Positions 1 to 9,062 of a stretch of DNA of 34,621 nt are shown here, one piece after another. The translations under genes were made by a program, and so were the position numbers. Source of the stretch: Pirellulaceae bacterium (GTDB taxonomy: Bacteria; Planctomycetota; Planctomycetia; Pirellulales; Pirellulaceae); contig JAGFJK010000373.1 of NCBI GenBank assembly GCA_024102795.1, positions 1 through 34,621 on the forward strand. Reading direction: 5' to 3'. The notes under the pieces were generated by a model. That model did not search any database, was not told the origin of the DNA, and saw nothing but the letters and a program-made list of their open reading frames with translations. How positions within the stretch are numbered: the stretch's first letter is position 1; every line of letters starts with the position of its first letter.

Positions 1-207
1 CCCTGGAAAGCTGGCTGTCCGCGCCAGCGGGCAGCGATGCGAAACGGGTCGGAATGCCTGCCTCGGCACGCGCCGCGGAATCAGGGCTGGCGGACGGTGG
101 CTGGGGTGCGGTGGCACGGGTTTCTCCGATCCTGACGCGGGCGGAAGGCAAAGGGCCGCGTTCGTCGTCCGACGGCGGACGGCGGCAAGCCTCCGGCAAA
201 TATACGT
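1..207. other. Unassigned window edge
   Basis: No gene can be supported here. A plus-strand frame is open from base 3 to a stop at 284 and could be the 3' end of a gene that starts outside the window. Its translation is low-complexity and Arg/Ala/Gly-rich, and it would overlap the end of the MFS gene. It is more likely a chance open frame in GC-rich DNA. Confidence 0.3.
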
Positions 208-1749
208 TCAAGTCGGCAGTTCGCGGCCCTTGGTTTCGGGAGCCAGCAGCAGCACGAGCACTCCGACCAGGAACAGTCCGCTGAGCAGGGAAGCCGTATC
301 CTCCAGCGAAAACCCCTGGCTTTTTTGCATCCAGCCGGCCAGGAACATGATGGGAGCCGCGATCACTCGTCCCACGTTGAAGCAAAATCCAGCCCCCGAA
401 CCGCGCAGACGCGTGGGAAACAGCTCCGGAAAATAGACGGCATATCCGGCGTGCATGCCCAGCGTCAGGAAACCGAACACGGGCAGCACCAGCCAATACA
501 CCCAGGCCTCGGATTCCGCCAGCCACTGAAACAGCACCACCGCCACGATCGCGCCGCCCAGGTGGTAGAACAGGAACGCTCCGCGGCGGCCCAACCATTC
601 GCACAGCGGCCCGAAAGCCAGCAAGCCCACACCGCCGCCCGTCGTGGTCAGGAACATTCCCAGCATCTCGGCCTGCTTGAGCGGGTCCAGATTGCGGAAG
701 GAATCCAGGAGCCGTTGCAGGAATCCGGGCGGCGGAGCGCCGCTGGTGCGGCTCGCGGTGGTTGCCGGTCGCCCGCCGTCGGCCGGCGACTCCGGCGAAT
801 CCTGCGACTCCGGCGACTCCTGCGACTCCGGCGGCCGAATGGCGGCGGCAGCGTCCGCGGCGGATGCGTTGCCAGCAGGGACGCTGCCAGTGGCCGGCTG
901 GTCCGTCGCGCGGGCCGCGCTCTCACGCTGGGCACTCTTGCGCATCAGGTCCTTGCCGTAGATATGAACTCCCCAGAACGTGGCCAAACCCACGGAGGCC
1001 AGCGAGACGCCGATCAAGGTGCTGCCCAGGTATTCGCGGCCGAACAGGTCGAATACATTGCCCGTCCGTTTCAGGCGATCGGCGCCCGCGGCGGCTCGTG
1101 CCTGGACCCACTTGTCGGGTTCGCGCAGCCGCCAGCGGATCCAGAGCGTCAGCACGGCGGGTAACGCGCCCAGGGCGAAACCCACGCGCCAGCCGAGTTC
1201 CGGATTGCCGACCACGAGCACTCCGGCGGCAATCGCCAGGTAGGTCCCGAAGACGCTCGAAGCATGGAAGATGGCGCTGGTTCTGGCTCGCGCCCGCTCC
1301 GGGAACACTTCGGCCACCATGGCCGCGGCCACCGCCCATTCGCCGCCCACGCCCATGGCGACCAGGAACCGCAGAAAGGCCATCTGCCAGGGCGTCTGCG
1401 CGGCGGCGGTGACGCAGGTGAACAGCGAGTACATCAGGATCGTCAGGATCATGGTCACGGTCCGGCCGATCCGGTCACTCAGCGCGCCGAACAGCACCCC
1501 GCCTAGCGCGCCGCCCAGCAGGAACAGGGCCAGGGCGATGTTGTTGTAGTACTGGGCCGTGCCCTCTGGAGCGTCGTCGGGCAACAGCGAAGGCATCGCC
1601 TCCTGCATGCTGGACACAAAAATCTGCCCTTCGAAGACGTCGAAGATCCAGCCCAGCGAGGCGATCAGCAGCGCGAGCCACTGGTACCGGGTGATCCCCT
1701 CGTACCAGCGGAGCGAGGATTCGGGCGGCGGTTTCACGTGCTGGTTCAC
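208..1749 (-). CDS. MFS transporter (metabolite:H+ symporter type)
   Basis: Inner-membrane secondary transporter of the major facilitator superfamily, 513 aa. The N-terminal half holds about six hydrophobic helices. The loop after TM2 carries the family signature (GALSDRIGRTVTM), and the TM4-TM5 region has GVGGEWAVAAAMVAEVFPER, typical of the sugar/aromatic-acid:H+ symporter branch. The second half repeats the fold (PLCEWLGRRGAF, then YFPELFPTRLRGSG). The central cytoplasmic loop is unusually long, about residues 270-350. It contains an Ala/Pro/Ser/Glu-rich stretch encoded by a 9-bp repeat. The start at 1749 is a GTG. A second in-frame GTG four codons later sits about 7 nt after an AAGGTGA sequence and is equally plausible. 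The substrate cannot be read from the sequence. The next gene upstream on the same strand, the P-type ATPase, ends 105 bp away, so co-transcription is possible but not shown. Confidence 0.88.
   Translation of the reverse strand: MNQHVKPPPESSLRWYEGITRYQWLALLIASLGWIFDVFEGQIFVSSMQEAMPSLLPDDAPEGTAQYYNNIALALFLLGGALGGVLFGALSDRIGRTVTMILTILMYSLFTCVTAAAQTPWQMAFLRFLVAMGVGGEWAVAAAMVAEVFPERARARTSAIFHASSVFGTYLAIAAGVLVVGNPELGWRVGFALGALPAVLTLWIRWRLREPDKWVQARAAAGADRLKRTGNVFDLFGREYLGSTLIGVSLASVGLATFWGVHIYGKDLMRKSAQRESAARATDQPATGSVPAGNASAADAAAAIRPPESQESPESQDSPESPADGGRPATTASRTSGAPPPGFLQRLLDSFRNLDPLKQAEMLGMFLTTTGGGVGLLAFGPLCEWLGRRGAFLFYHLGGAIVAVVLFQWLAESEAWVYWLVLPVFGFLTLGMHAGYAVYFPELFPTRLRGSGAGFCFNVGRVIAAPIMFLAGWMQKSQGFSLEDTASLLSGLFLVGVLVLLLAPETKGRELPT
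786..830. repeat. 9-bp microsatellite inside the MFS gene
   Basis: Five consecutive 9-bp units, gcgactccg alternating with gcgaatcct or gcgactcct. Because the unit is a multiple of three, the reading frame is kept. On the minus strand they encode a Pro-Glu-Ser-Gln/Asp-Ser run within the long central loop of the transporter. Confidence 0.85.
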
Positions 1750-1854
1750 CTTTCGTCACGGAGCCGGCGGGCCGAAAGGCGGACACCAGCGGCAGGGCAG
1801 CGAGAGAAATCCAAGCGTACGCCCTGCCGCGGCGGATTACAAGCCGCGCCCCGT

Positions 1855-4065
1855 TCACCTGCGGCTCAACAATCGCAACCCGTTGAAGATCACCAGCAGC
1901 GACGCGCCCATGTCGGCGGCAATCGCCATCCACAACGTGGCCAGGCCCAATACCGCCAGCACCACGAACAGCAGTTTGGAACCGAGCGCGAATGCCGTAT
2001 TCTGCAGAATGATGCGGCGGGTTCGCCGTGCGTGCCGGACCAGCCACGGCAGCTTGGACATGTCATCGGCCATCAGCGCCACGTCCGCCGTTTCGATCGC
2101 CGTGTCGGTGCCGATCGCTCCCATCGCCACGCCCACGTGCGACGCCGCCAGCGCCGGCGCGTCGTTCACGCCGTCTCCCACCATCGCCACCGCGCGGTGC
2201 TGGCGGACATGCTGCTCGACATAACGCAGTTTGTCCTCCGGCAACGCCTCGGCCAGCAGGTCCTCGATCTCCAGGTCCTGGGCCACGGCCAGCGCGGTCG
2301 GCTGGTTGTCGCCAGTCAACATCCCGACGCGCCGCACTCCCAACGCCCGCAACTCGGCGATACTCCGCGCGGCCTCCGGACGGACCTGATCCTGGACGCT
2401 GATCAGCCCCAGCACGCCGTCCGTGTCGCCCAGGATCACCACCGAGTGCCCCGCGTCCTCCAGGGCTGCCTGCCGACCTTCGAGGATCGAACTCTCGCCC
2501 AGGCGTTCGCGCAGCAAACGCCGGTTGCCGATCCAGCATGACCGCCCGCCCACGCGGCCCTCGGCGCCCTTGCCCGGCAGCATGCGAAACTGCTCGGCTG
2601 CCGGCACCGCGATCGCCCGCTGGTGCGCGTGGTGCCGAATGGCTTGCGCGATCGGATGCGAGCTGTGCGATTCGAGTGCCGCGGCGCAGGCCAGTAACTC
2701 ATCGCCACACATATCGCCCAGAGGTACTAGTTGCTGCACCACAGGGCGGCCGGTGGTCAGCGTGCCCGTCTTGTCGAACAGGATCGCGTCCAGCCGCGCG
2801 AACGCTTCCAGATAGCGTCCTCCCTTGACCAGCACGCCCTGGCGAGCGGCTGAGGCCAGCGCCGACACGATGCTGACCGGCGTCGAGATGACCAGCGCGC
2901 AGGGGCAGGCGATCACCAGCAACACCAGCGCGTTGTAGAACGACGCTTGCCAGGAACCGCTCAGCAGCAAGGGCGGGACGAGGGCCAGCAGCAAGGCCAG
3001 TCCGATCACGGCGGGAGTGTACCAGAGGGCGAACCTCTCGACCCATTGCTCGCTCGGCGCCCGCCGCGCCTGGGCCTGCTCGATCAGGCGGCTGATCCGA
3101 GCCAGCGTGCTGTCGTCGGCCGGACGAGTGGTGACCAGTTCCAACAGCCCTTCGCCGTTGATCGTCCCCGCATACACGGAGTCGCCCGCCTGTTTTTCCC
3201 GCGGCAGCGATTCGCCGGTAATCGGAGCCTGATTCACGGCCGACTGCCCGCTACGGATGGTGCCGTCCAGCGGAATCCGCTCGCCAGGCTGCACGCGAAT
3301 GAGTTGTCCGGGCGGAACTTCGCTCACGGGCAACAGGCTCCAACTGCCGTCCGGCTGCCGGCAACGGGCCTCGTCGGGAGCCAGATCCAGGAGCCGCGAG
3401 ATGGCGCGCCGAGCGCGGGCCACGCTGTTCTGCTCCAGCCACAGCGCCACCGCGAACAGAAACGACACGGTCGCCGCTTCCAGCCAGTCGTCCAGCAGCA
3501 AGGCGCCGCCGACCGCCAGGCACATGAGCAGGTGCATGTCGGGCCGTCGGCGTACCAGTGCCGCCCAGGCCCGCGGCAGGACGACCCACAAACCGCAGGC
3601 AATGGCCAGGCCGTAGACCAGCCGCGCCGCCCACGGGACCGCCGTGTCGACACCGCCGGGATCGTGACCCAGCGCGGCCGTGAAGTCGCGCGCCAGCACC
3701 GCGTGCAATCCCAGACCCAGCGCGGTCAGCAACCCGGCGGTGCCCCATAGCGGCCAGCGGCGCTGGGCCGTTTGGTCCGCCGGCGCGCCGCTCTCGCCGG
3801 ACCACCGGCGCGCATGCAGGCCCGCGGCGGCCACCTGCTCCAGGATCGCCTCGACCGAGGTCTCCCGCGCGTCGAATTCGACCCGCATCCGGCCCCGCAA
3901 CAGATCGAACTCCAGTGAGCCGATGCCGGGTCGACCCTCCAGGGCGGCCCGCAGCACGCGGACTTCCTCCGCGCAGTCCAGCTCGTCCACGCGGAACCAC
4001 GCGGATCGCAATTCGCCGGGGCCGGTTCGCGCCTTGACCTGCGGATTGGCGGAATTCGTGTCCAT
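1855..4065 (-). CDS. Heavy-metal P1B-type ATPase, Zn/Cd type
   Basis: Metal-exporting P-type ATPase of the inner membrane, 736 aa from the chosen ATG. An N-terminal heavy-metal-associated domain has DELDCAEEV, the DCxEE form seen in Zn/Cd/Pb pumps rather than the GMxCxxC form. It is followed by membrane helices, the actuator-domain TGES, the membrane CPC metal site (VIACPCALV), the phosphorylation motif DKTGTLT, the SHP motif of the nucleotide domain, and GDGVNDAPAL. The last helix carries ADMGASLLV, an Asp typical of P1B-2 (ZntA/CadA) pumps. ATP-driven Zn2+/Cd2+ export is therefore inferred. An upstream in-frame ATG-less extension to 4209 was rejected, because it only translates palindromic repeat DNA (4136-4198). 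The start at 4065 puts the HMA domain near the N-terminus. The gene is divergent from a ZIP transporter gene, which suggests a metal-homeostasis locus. Confidence 0.93.
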   Translation of the reverse strand: MDTNSANPQVKARTGPGELRSAWFRVDELDCAEEVRVLRAALEGRPGIGSLEFDLLRGRMRVEFDARETSVEAILEQVAAAGLHARRWSGESGAPADQTAQRRWPLWGTAGLLTALGLGLHAVLARDFTAALGHDPGGVDTAVPWAARLVYGLAIACGLWVVLPRAWAALVRRRPDMHLLMCLAVGGALLLDDWLEAATVSFLFAVALWLEQNSVARARRAISRLLDLAPDEARCRQPDGSWSLLPVSEVPPGQLIRVQPGERIPLDGTIRSGQSAVNQAPITGESLPREKQAGDSVYAGTINGEGLLELVTTRPADDSTLARISRLIEQAQARRAPSEQWVERFALWYTPAVIGLALLLALVPPLLLSGSWQASFYNALVLLVIACPCALVISTPVSIVSALASAARQGVLVKGGRYLEAFARLDAILFDKTGTLTTGRPVVQQLVPLGDMCGDELLACAAALESHSSHPIAQAIRHHAHQRAIAVPAAEQFRMLPGKGAEGRVGGRSCWIGNRRLLRERLGESSILEGRQAALEDAGHSVVILGDTDGVLGLISVQDQVRPEAARSIAELRALGVRRVGMLTGDNQPTALAVAQDLEIEDLLAEALPEDKLRYVEQHVRQHRAVAMVGDGVNDAPALAASHVGVAMGAIGTDTAIETADVALMADDMSKLPWLVRHARRTRRIILQNTAFALGSKLLFVVLAVLGLATLWMAIAADMGASLLVIFNGLRLLSRR

Positions 4066-4135
4066 GGGCGCCGATCGCGAGGCGGGAGCCGCGCCGCGGT
4101 AAAGGTGCGGCGCGCGGGATTGGATTGACGGTTCC

Positions 4136-4198
4136 GCTACTTTCGCGGAGCGAAAGGATACTATGGCGCTACTTTCGCGGAGCGAAAGGCGACTGTGG
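4136..4198. repeat. Two copies of the CTTTCGC/GCGAAAG palindromic repeat
   Basis: The element gctactttcgcggagcgaa occurs at 4136 and again at 4168, a period of 32 bp. The core is ctttcgc-(3 nt)-gcgaaag, a 7-bp hairpin. The same family in the other orientation forms the array at 34350-34621. It lies in the 218-bp gap between the divergent metal transporter genes. I see no clear promoter in the rest of that gap. Confidence 0.85.
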
Positions 4199-4283
4199 GG
4201 GTTGACCACTGGATTATTGTCGCTGGAGCCGCGCGGTCAAGGTAAGCGGACCGGCCCTTGTAATCGCTCGGCAACCGCCTACC

Positions 4284-5258
4284 ATGGACGCTTCGCCCCG
4301 CGCCTCTGCCTTCCGCGACTCGTCCATGGCCACGTCCCTGCTTGCCGTCTATTGCGTGCTGATCACGCTCGTCTCCGTACTGGGCGGACAGTTTCCGCTG
4401 CTGGTCCGCCTGACGCACCTCCGGGTGCAGTTGATGATGAGCTTCGTGGGCGGCTTGATGCTGGCCGTGGCCCTGCTGCACCTGCTGCCCCACGCGGCCG
4501 CGACCAGTGGTTCGCTGGACACGCCCGCGATCGCGGCGGTGGTCGGCCTGCTGTTTACCTTCTTCCTGATCCGGGTGTTTCACGTCCACCAGCACGAACC
4601 GGGACAGGACCCGCAGGAGCACGGGGCAACGTGCGAGCATGCGGGCCACGACCATGTGCATACCGAGGTGCATACCGAGGTGCATTCCGAGGTGCATTCC
4701 GAGGGACATCCCTGGAGCTGGGTGGGGCTGGCCGTCGGCCTGGGCCTGCACACGCTGATCGACGGCGTGGCGCTGGGGGCCAGCGTCTCGGCGGAAGCGG
4801 CACACGACGGCGGATGGCTGCCGGGGCTGGCCACTTTTCTGGCGATCCTGCTGCACAAGCCGCTGGACGCGATGGCGATCACCATGCTGATGACGTCGCG
4901 CGGCTGGACCGGCAGTTCCACCACGCTGATCAACATTCTGTTCGGGTTGATGTGTCCCTTGGGCGCGCTGGTGTTTTACTTTGGCGCCGCCAGCCTGGGC
5001 TCGCTGCAACCGGTCATCGTGGGCGCCGCCCTGGGGTTTGCCGCGGGAGCCTTCCTGTGCATCTCGCTGGCGGACCTGCTGCCGGAGATCCAGTTCCATT
5101 CGCACGACACGGCCAAGCTTTCAGCGGCGCTGGTGGCCGGAGCGCTGCTGGCCTTCGCCATCCGCCTGATCGAACCCGAGCACGCGCACGATGCGCCGGG
5201 CCACGCGCACGAGCGTCACGAGCAGGAAGCGGAATACGACCACTCCGCACAGGAATAG
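4284..5258 (+). CDS. ZIP-family metal transporter with His-rich loop
   Basis: Zinc/iron permease family (ZIP) protein, 324 aa, with about eight hydrophobic helices. The long loop between TM3 and TM4 is very His-rich (HVHQHEP, then HAGHDHVH, then four VHTE/VHSE units at 4656-4703). This is the usual metal-binding loop of the family. The helix motifs are HTLIDGVALGASV, matching the HSxxDGxAxG signature of TM4, and HKPLDAMAI in place of the HExP-G motif of TM5. The C-terminus is again His-rich (EHAHDAPGHAHERH). The ATG at 4326 (MATSLL) is an alternative start that sits closer to TM1. Neither start has a good Shine-Dalgarno sequence. ZIP proteins move metal into the cytoplasm. Divergence from a Zn/Cd exporter suggests import and export are controlled together, which is an inference. 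Confidence 0.9.
   Translation: MDASPRASAFRDSSMATSLLAVYCVLITLVSVLGGQFPLLVRLTHLRVQLMMSFVGGLMLAVALLHLLPHAAATSGSLDTPAIAAVVGLLFTFFLIRVFHVHQHEPGQDPQEHGATCEHAGHDHVHTEVHTEVHSEVHSEGHPWSWVGLAVGLGLHTLIDGVALGASVSAEAAHDGGWLPGLATFLAILLHKPLDAMAITMLMTSRGWTGSSTTLINILFGLMCPLGALVFYFGAASLGSLQPVIVGAALGFAAGAFLCISLADLLPEIQFHSHDTAKLSAALVAGALLAFAIRLIEPEHAHDAPGHAHERHEQEAEYDHSAQE
4656..4703 (+). repeat. Four 12-bp units coding VHTE/VHSE
   Basis: gtgcataccgag occurs twice, then gtgcattccgag twice, in frame within the ZIP gene. The two sub-variants look like stepwise duplication. Each unit adds one His to the metal-binding loop. Confidence 0.9.
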
Positions 5259-5289
5259 CTGGAACCGACCTCGTTATTCACCAGACAAT

Positions 5290-6138
5290 ATGTCGTCAGA
5301 CGTAATTGGCGCCGGGATTGACCAGCCAGGTTTTCTCGCTCGTGCGCTGCTGGTCGGCGAGCGAATCGACGTGCGAGCCGCTCGGTTGGGTGAGCGGTTG
5401 GCCAATCAGCCGGCCCTCGTCCCACTCGCCGAATCGCTCGAGGATCAGCCGGCCGGTCCGCGGCGTCCCGGCGGAATTGCGGTCGTGTTTCGCTACGGAG
5501 CGCTGGTCTTGTTGAATGTGCCCCCGCCATCCGAGCGGGAGTTTCTGGAACAGTTGCGGCCCTGGATTCAACACCCGTTGGCCGATCCTGAGACCGAGCA
5601 GTTGTCGGTGCGGGTGGAACCGGAAGGTCGCGAGGGGATGGACGGCGCCGCGGTCGTGTTGCGGCAAGCCGATTTGCCGCGCCTGCAACTGCTGGCCACC
5701 GTACTCAGCAAAAGCGTGCTGTTGGGGCGGTACGAAACGGACGTGGCCGCCGCCTTTGACCAGATCGAGCCGCTGGCCGAGCAGTTGCAGCGGGGAGACG
5801 GCGGGCGCCGCGGGGCGCGCCAGTTGCTGCGGCACATCGGCACCGCCCTGCTCAGCCAGCACCGGATGATTGGCCGGGCCGAAGTCCGCGAGAAACCGGA
5901 ACTGCTCTGGGAGCGCCCGGAACTCGAACCGCTGTATCAGCGCCTGGCGGACGAACTGGAACTGGTCGAACGCCACACGATCCTGGAACGCAAGCTGGAA
6001 TTGATCTCGCGGACAGCCGAGACCTGCCTGGAACTGCTGCACACTCGGCGCAGCCTGCGGCTGGAATGGTACATCGTGATTCTGATCGTGGTCGAGATCG
6101 TGCTGTTTGTTTACGAGCTGTCCATCAAGAGTGCGTAG
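5290..6138 (+). CDS. RMD1/YagE family (DUF155) membrane-anchored protein
   Basis: A 282-aa protein with the layout of the RMD1/DUF155 family. It has a soluble N-terminal domain that includes a hydrophobic strand motif (GIAVVFRYGALVLLNV), a helical middle and a single C-terminal membrane anchor preceded by a conserved basic stretch (RRSLRLEWYIVILIVVEI). In this family the helix just before the anchor (ERKLELISRTAETCLELL) is also typical. Eukaryotic members act in mitochondria; the bacterial role is not known. The ATG at 5290 was chosen because residues upstream of it only translate the end of the ZIP gene. The start is 31 nt after the ZIP stop. The gene ends 20 nt from the convergent deiminase-family gene. 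Confidence 0.82.
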   Translation: MSSDVIGAGIDQPGFLARALLVGERIDVRAARLGERLANQPALVPLAESLEDQPAGPRRPGGIAVVFRYGALVLLNVPPPSEREFLEQLRPWIQHPLADPETEQLSVRVEPEGREGMDGAAVVLRQADLPRLQLLATVLSKSVLLGRYETDVAAAFDQIEPLAEQLQRGDGGRRGARQLLRHIGTALLSQHRMIGRAEVREKPELLWERPELEPLYQRLADELELVERHTILERKLELISRTAETCLELLHTRRSLRLEWYIVILIVVEIVLFVYELSIKSA

Positions 6139-6158
6139 CATCACCTGCGGTGCTGGCG

Positions 6159-7520
6159 CTACCCGGCACGGCCGGGATCCGTCAACGCCGTGAACTCATG
6201 GCTTGGACCGGCCGGCACGCGCTGCCGTGGTTGTGCGGCCGGCGGCATGGCGTGCGACCGGGGGACCCGGCGCAGCGGGCCCAGGTTCATCGTGATGCAG
6301 TGCAGGGCGCCGCCGCAGGCAATCAGCGGGCTGGCATCGACAGGCACGATCCGCCACCCCGGCAGCAGGCGGGAGTAGGTTTCCAGCGCCTGGCGCCGGC
6401 CCTCGTCGTCGCGGCCCGGATAGGCGGGAACCAGCAGCACGCCGTTGGCAAACACGACGTTGGTGTAGGTCCGCCACAGCGAGTCATCCCGGGCCGGCAT
6501 GGGAACTCGAACCACGCGCAGCGGCTTGCCGCGCACCTCGACCTGCGCCAGTCGCTCGGCGTTGCGGTCCAGCACAGCCGCGTTTTCGGCGTCCACCAGC
6601 GGATCGTACGCTCCCACCACAACCACGTCGGGAGCGGCAAAGGCCGCGAACATGTCGACGTGGCCCGTGGCTTCTCCGGCCAGCGGTTCCAGAAACACGG
6701 TGGTCGTCGCTCCGAAGATGCGGGCCAGCCACTGTTCGATCAGCAGTTCGTTCATCAGCAGCAGGTTGTCGTCGACCAGCTTGCGGGTCGCCACGCACAG
6801 CCCCTGACCGTTGCTCAGCAGGTTGCCGCCCTCCAGGATCAGCGGCGTCTGGATCAACGGCAACCGCCACTGCCCGGCCAGGGCGTGGGGCACGTGGTCG
6901 TCCTGGGGCCGCGCCAACTGGCCGTACGCGGAATCGATAATCAACGCCCGCCCATCCAACTCCACGGCCAGAGGACCATAGTCGCGGGCCCACATCGTGT
7001 TGTGCGAAACGGCCACCAGATGCACGGGGGCCGCGATCTCCCGCCGCTGAAGCACCCGACGAACCAGTTCGGCTTCGTCCTGGTCGTTGACCAAGGCGAT
7101 GATTTCCACATGATTCTGGGTGGCTTCGACGATGTCCGAAAACACGTCCGGCATCTGAGTCAGCAGTTCACGACTGCCCAGCAGCAGCGCCCCCTGCCGC
7201 TCGAATTCGCCCGGCAGCCGGCAATTCTTGCCGTCCGCCAGGGCAGGCGGCAGGAGCGGCAGACCGGGCACGCCCGGCGGCGGCAGCAGGCCGGGAACCC
7301 GCCCCGGTTGGGGAAACATGCCGGGCGGCGGGAGCCGGTGATCGGGCATTCGAGCCGGTGCTCGCCACGCAGTTGGGGGCCAGCCGCCCGGCGCCGCGTC
7401 AGCGTCCGGAGAACGGCCGGCCGCCCGGTCGGGAAGAGACGATCCAGCACACAGAAACAGCAGCCAAAGCGCGCACGCCGAGAACCGGTGGCCAAGGCAG
7501 GTAACCAAGTGCGGCTCCAA
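6159..7520 (-). CDS. Exported agmatine/peptidylarginine deiminase family protein
   Basis: Member of the guanidino-group modifying superfamily (agmatine deiminase and bacterial PAD), 453 aa. The N-terminus has a hydrophobic segment ending in LLFLCAGS, a possible lipoprotein signal, followed by about 70 Pro/Gly-rich residues. The enzyme domain shows WARDYGPL, EGGNLL, GEATGHVDMFA (the catalytic His/Asp region) and CGGALHCITMN, with the probable nucleophilic Cys near residue 408. The reaction is expected to be hydrolysis of a guanidino group (agmatine or peptidyl-arginine) to a ureido group with release of ammonia. The exact substrate cannot be told, but export argues against ordinary cytoplasmic agmatine use. 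The start is uncertain: 7520 is a TTG without a clear ribosome site, and another TTG lies four codons later. It is convergent with the DUF155 gene. Confidence 0.82.
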   Translation of the reverse strand: MEPHLVTCLGHRFSACALWLLFLCAGSSLPDRAAGRSPDADAAPGGWPPTAWRAPARMPDHRLPPPGMFPQPGRVPGLLPPPGVPGLPLLPPALADGKNCRLPGEFERQGALLLGSRELLTQMPDVFSDIVEATQNHVEIIALVNDQDEAELVRRVLQRREIAAPVHLVAVSHNTMWARDYGPLAVELDGRALIIDSAYGQLARPQDDHVPHALAGQWRLPLIQTPLILEGGNLLSNGQGLCVATRKLVDDNLLLMNELLIEQWLARIFGATTTVFLEPLAGEATGHVDMFAAFAAPDVVVVGAYDPLVDAENAAVLDRNAERLAQVEVRGKPLRVVRVPMPARDDSLWRTYTNVVFANGVLLVPAYPGRDDEGRRQALETYSRLLPGWRIVPVDASPLIACGGALHCITMNLGPLRRVPRSHAMPPAAQPRQRVPAGPSHEFTALTDPGRAG

Positions 7521-7726
7521 GGTGGGGGGATGCTGGTCTTCCGCGCCGACGCCCCGCCAGGAGGCACGGCGGCGACCAGGTGAGCAAATCTTCGTGCTAT
7601 TCTAACTCAAGTTTGCCTTGCCGCGAGCCAGGTAAGGTCTGCCGAGAGACAAGTTTGGCGACTAGAATTGGAGAACCGGAGACGGGACTGACCGTGCCAA
7701 CCGGGTGTCGCAGCGGAAAGTCAACC

Positions 7727-9052
7727 ATGCAGCAGCCAGTAGAACCGATCAAGATCCGCCAACAGTTGGGGAAGTATAAGATCGAGCGGCGGCTGGGGCA
7801 GGGTGGGTTCTCCATCGTTTACCAGGCGATGGACACCATCGAGGGGGTGCGCGTCGCGCTTAAGATTCCCCACCGGCGGTACATCAATCGGGAGACGCTG
7901 GAGGAGTTCCGACGCGAAGTCCGCCTGGCCGCCCAACTGAAACATCCCAACATCCTGCCGCTGAAGAACGCCGAATTCATCCAGGGATACTTCGTCGTCG
8001 CTTTTCCTTTGGGCGAACGGACGCTTGGCGAGCGCCTGCAACATCGGGTCTCCCTGGCGACGGCCTTGGAGTACGCCGAGCAGATGTTGCAGGCCACGGC
8101 CTATGCGCACCTGCACCACATCATTCACTGCGACATCAAGCCCGATAACCTGATCCTGTTTCCCGACAAGCGGTTGATGCTGACCGATTTCGGCATCGCC
8201 AAAGTGGCGGTCCGCACGATCCGCGCATCGGGGTCGGGAACGGTGGGTTACATCGCGCCCGAACAGGCGATGGGCAAGCCGTCGTTTCGCTCCGACGTGT
8301 TCTCGCTGGGGCTGATCGTCTACCGCATGCTCAGTGGCAGCCTGCCGGAGTATCCGTTTGAGTGGCCGCCTCCAGGCTACGACCGCATCCGCCGGCGGCT
8401 GGACCCCGAACTGATTCAATTGGTCCGGCGGGCCATCGACGTGGATCCTCGCAAGCGGTTTGCGGACGCGGGGAAAATGCTGGCCGCTCTGCAGCGCGTC
8501 AAACCGCGAGCGCTGCGCTACGGCTCGAAGCGGGCGATGCAGGCCAGCAAGACCAGTCGCGGGCGGGACTGGCGGACGATGCAGCGGCGCCAGTTCCTGC
8601 AGCAATACGGCTCCACGCTGCAAACGCGCTACAAGTGTTCCAAATGCGACGGCCCGGTAGCCGAGTGCATGCAGTATTGCCCCTGGTGCTCCGTCCCGCG
8701 CCCGGTTCATACGGATCAGACGACCTATCCGCAGCGATGCCCGCGTTGCAGCCGCGGGATGAAGCTGGACTGGACTTTTTGCCCCTGGTGTTTCGGACCG
8801 GGGTTCGAGGTGCAGACGGTTCGCCATTTTTCCGACTCGCGTTATATTGCCAAGTGTTCCAACTCGAAGTGCGCGCGGAAGCTGCTGATGCCCTTTATGA
8901 GGTATTGCCCGTGGTGCCACCGCAAGATTCGGCGAAAATGGCAGATCCCGGACTGTGCCGAACGGTGTGGCTCGTGCGGCTGGGGTGTGGTCGGCACGTT
9001 CTGGAGTTATTGCCCCTGGTGCGGCAAAACGTTGCTCGGCCGGAACAAGTGA
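7727..9052 (+). CDS. Ser/Thr protein kinase with four C-terminal zinc ribbons
   Basis: Hanks-type protein kinase, 441 aa. Visible motifs are the glycine loop GQGGFSIVY (about residue 24), VALKI with the ATP-binding Lys46, HCDIKPDN (catalytic Asp136; the Arg of HRD is Cys), DFG at 154-156 and APE at 178-180. After the kinase domain (about residues 15-260) comes a basic linker. Then four Cys-pair modules each end in Y/F-CPWC: Cys304/307 with 318/321, Cys338/341 with 352/355, Cys377/382 with 394/397, and Cys410/414/417 with 429/432. They look like tandem zinc ribbons. No transmembrane helix is seen, so the kinase is probably cytoplasmic. The ATG at 7727 puts the glycine loop at the usual distance from the N-terminus. 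The phosphatase gene starts 10 nt after the stop, so kinase and phosphatase probably act as a pair. Confidence 0.93.
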   Translation: MQQPVEPIKIRQQLGKYKIERRLGQGGFSIVYQAMDTIEGVRVALKIPHRRYINRETLEEFRREVRLAAQLKHPNILPLKNAEFIQGYFVVAFPLGERTLGERLQHRVSLATALEYAEQMLQATAYAHLHHIIHCDIKPDNLILFPDKRLMLTDFGIAKVAVRTIRASGSGTVGYIAPEQAMGKPSFRSDVFSLGLIVYRMLSGSLPEYPFEWPPPGYDRIRRRLDPELIQLVRRAIDVDPRKRFADAGKMLAALQRVKPRALRYGSKRAMQASKTSRGRDWRTMQRRQFLQQYGSTLQTRYKCSKCDGPVAECMQYCPWCSVPRPVHTDQTTYPQRCPRCSRGMKLDWTFCPWCFGPGFEVQTVRHFSDSRYIAKCSNSKCARKLLMPFMRYCPWCHRKIRRKWQIPDCAERCGSCGWGVVGTFWSYCPWCGKTLLGRNK

Positions 9053-9062
9053 GGCTCTGAGG

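Noticed and set aside
4066..4209. N-terminal extension of the P-type ATPase
   Set aside because: It only translates the palindromic repeats, and the HMA domain begins after the ATG at 4065.
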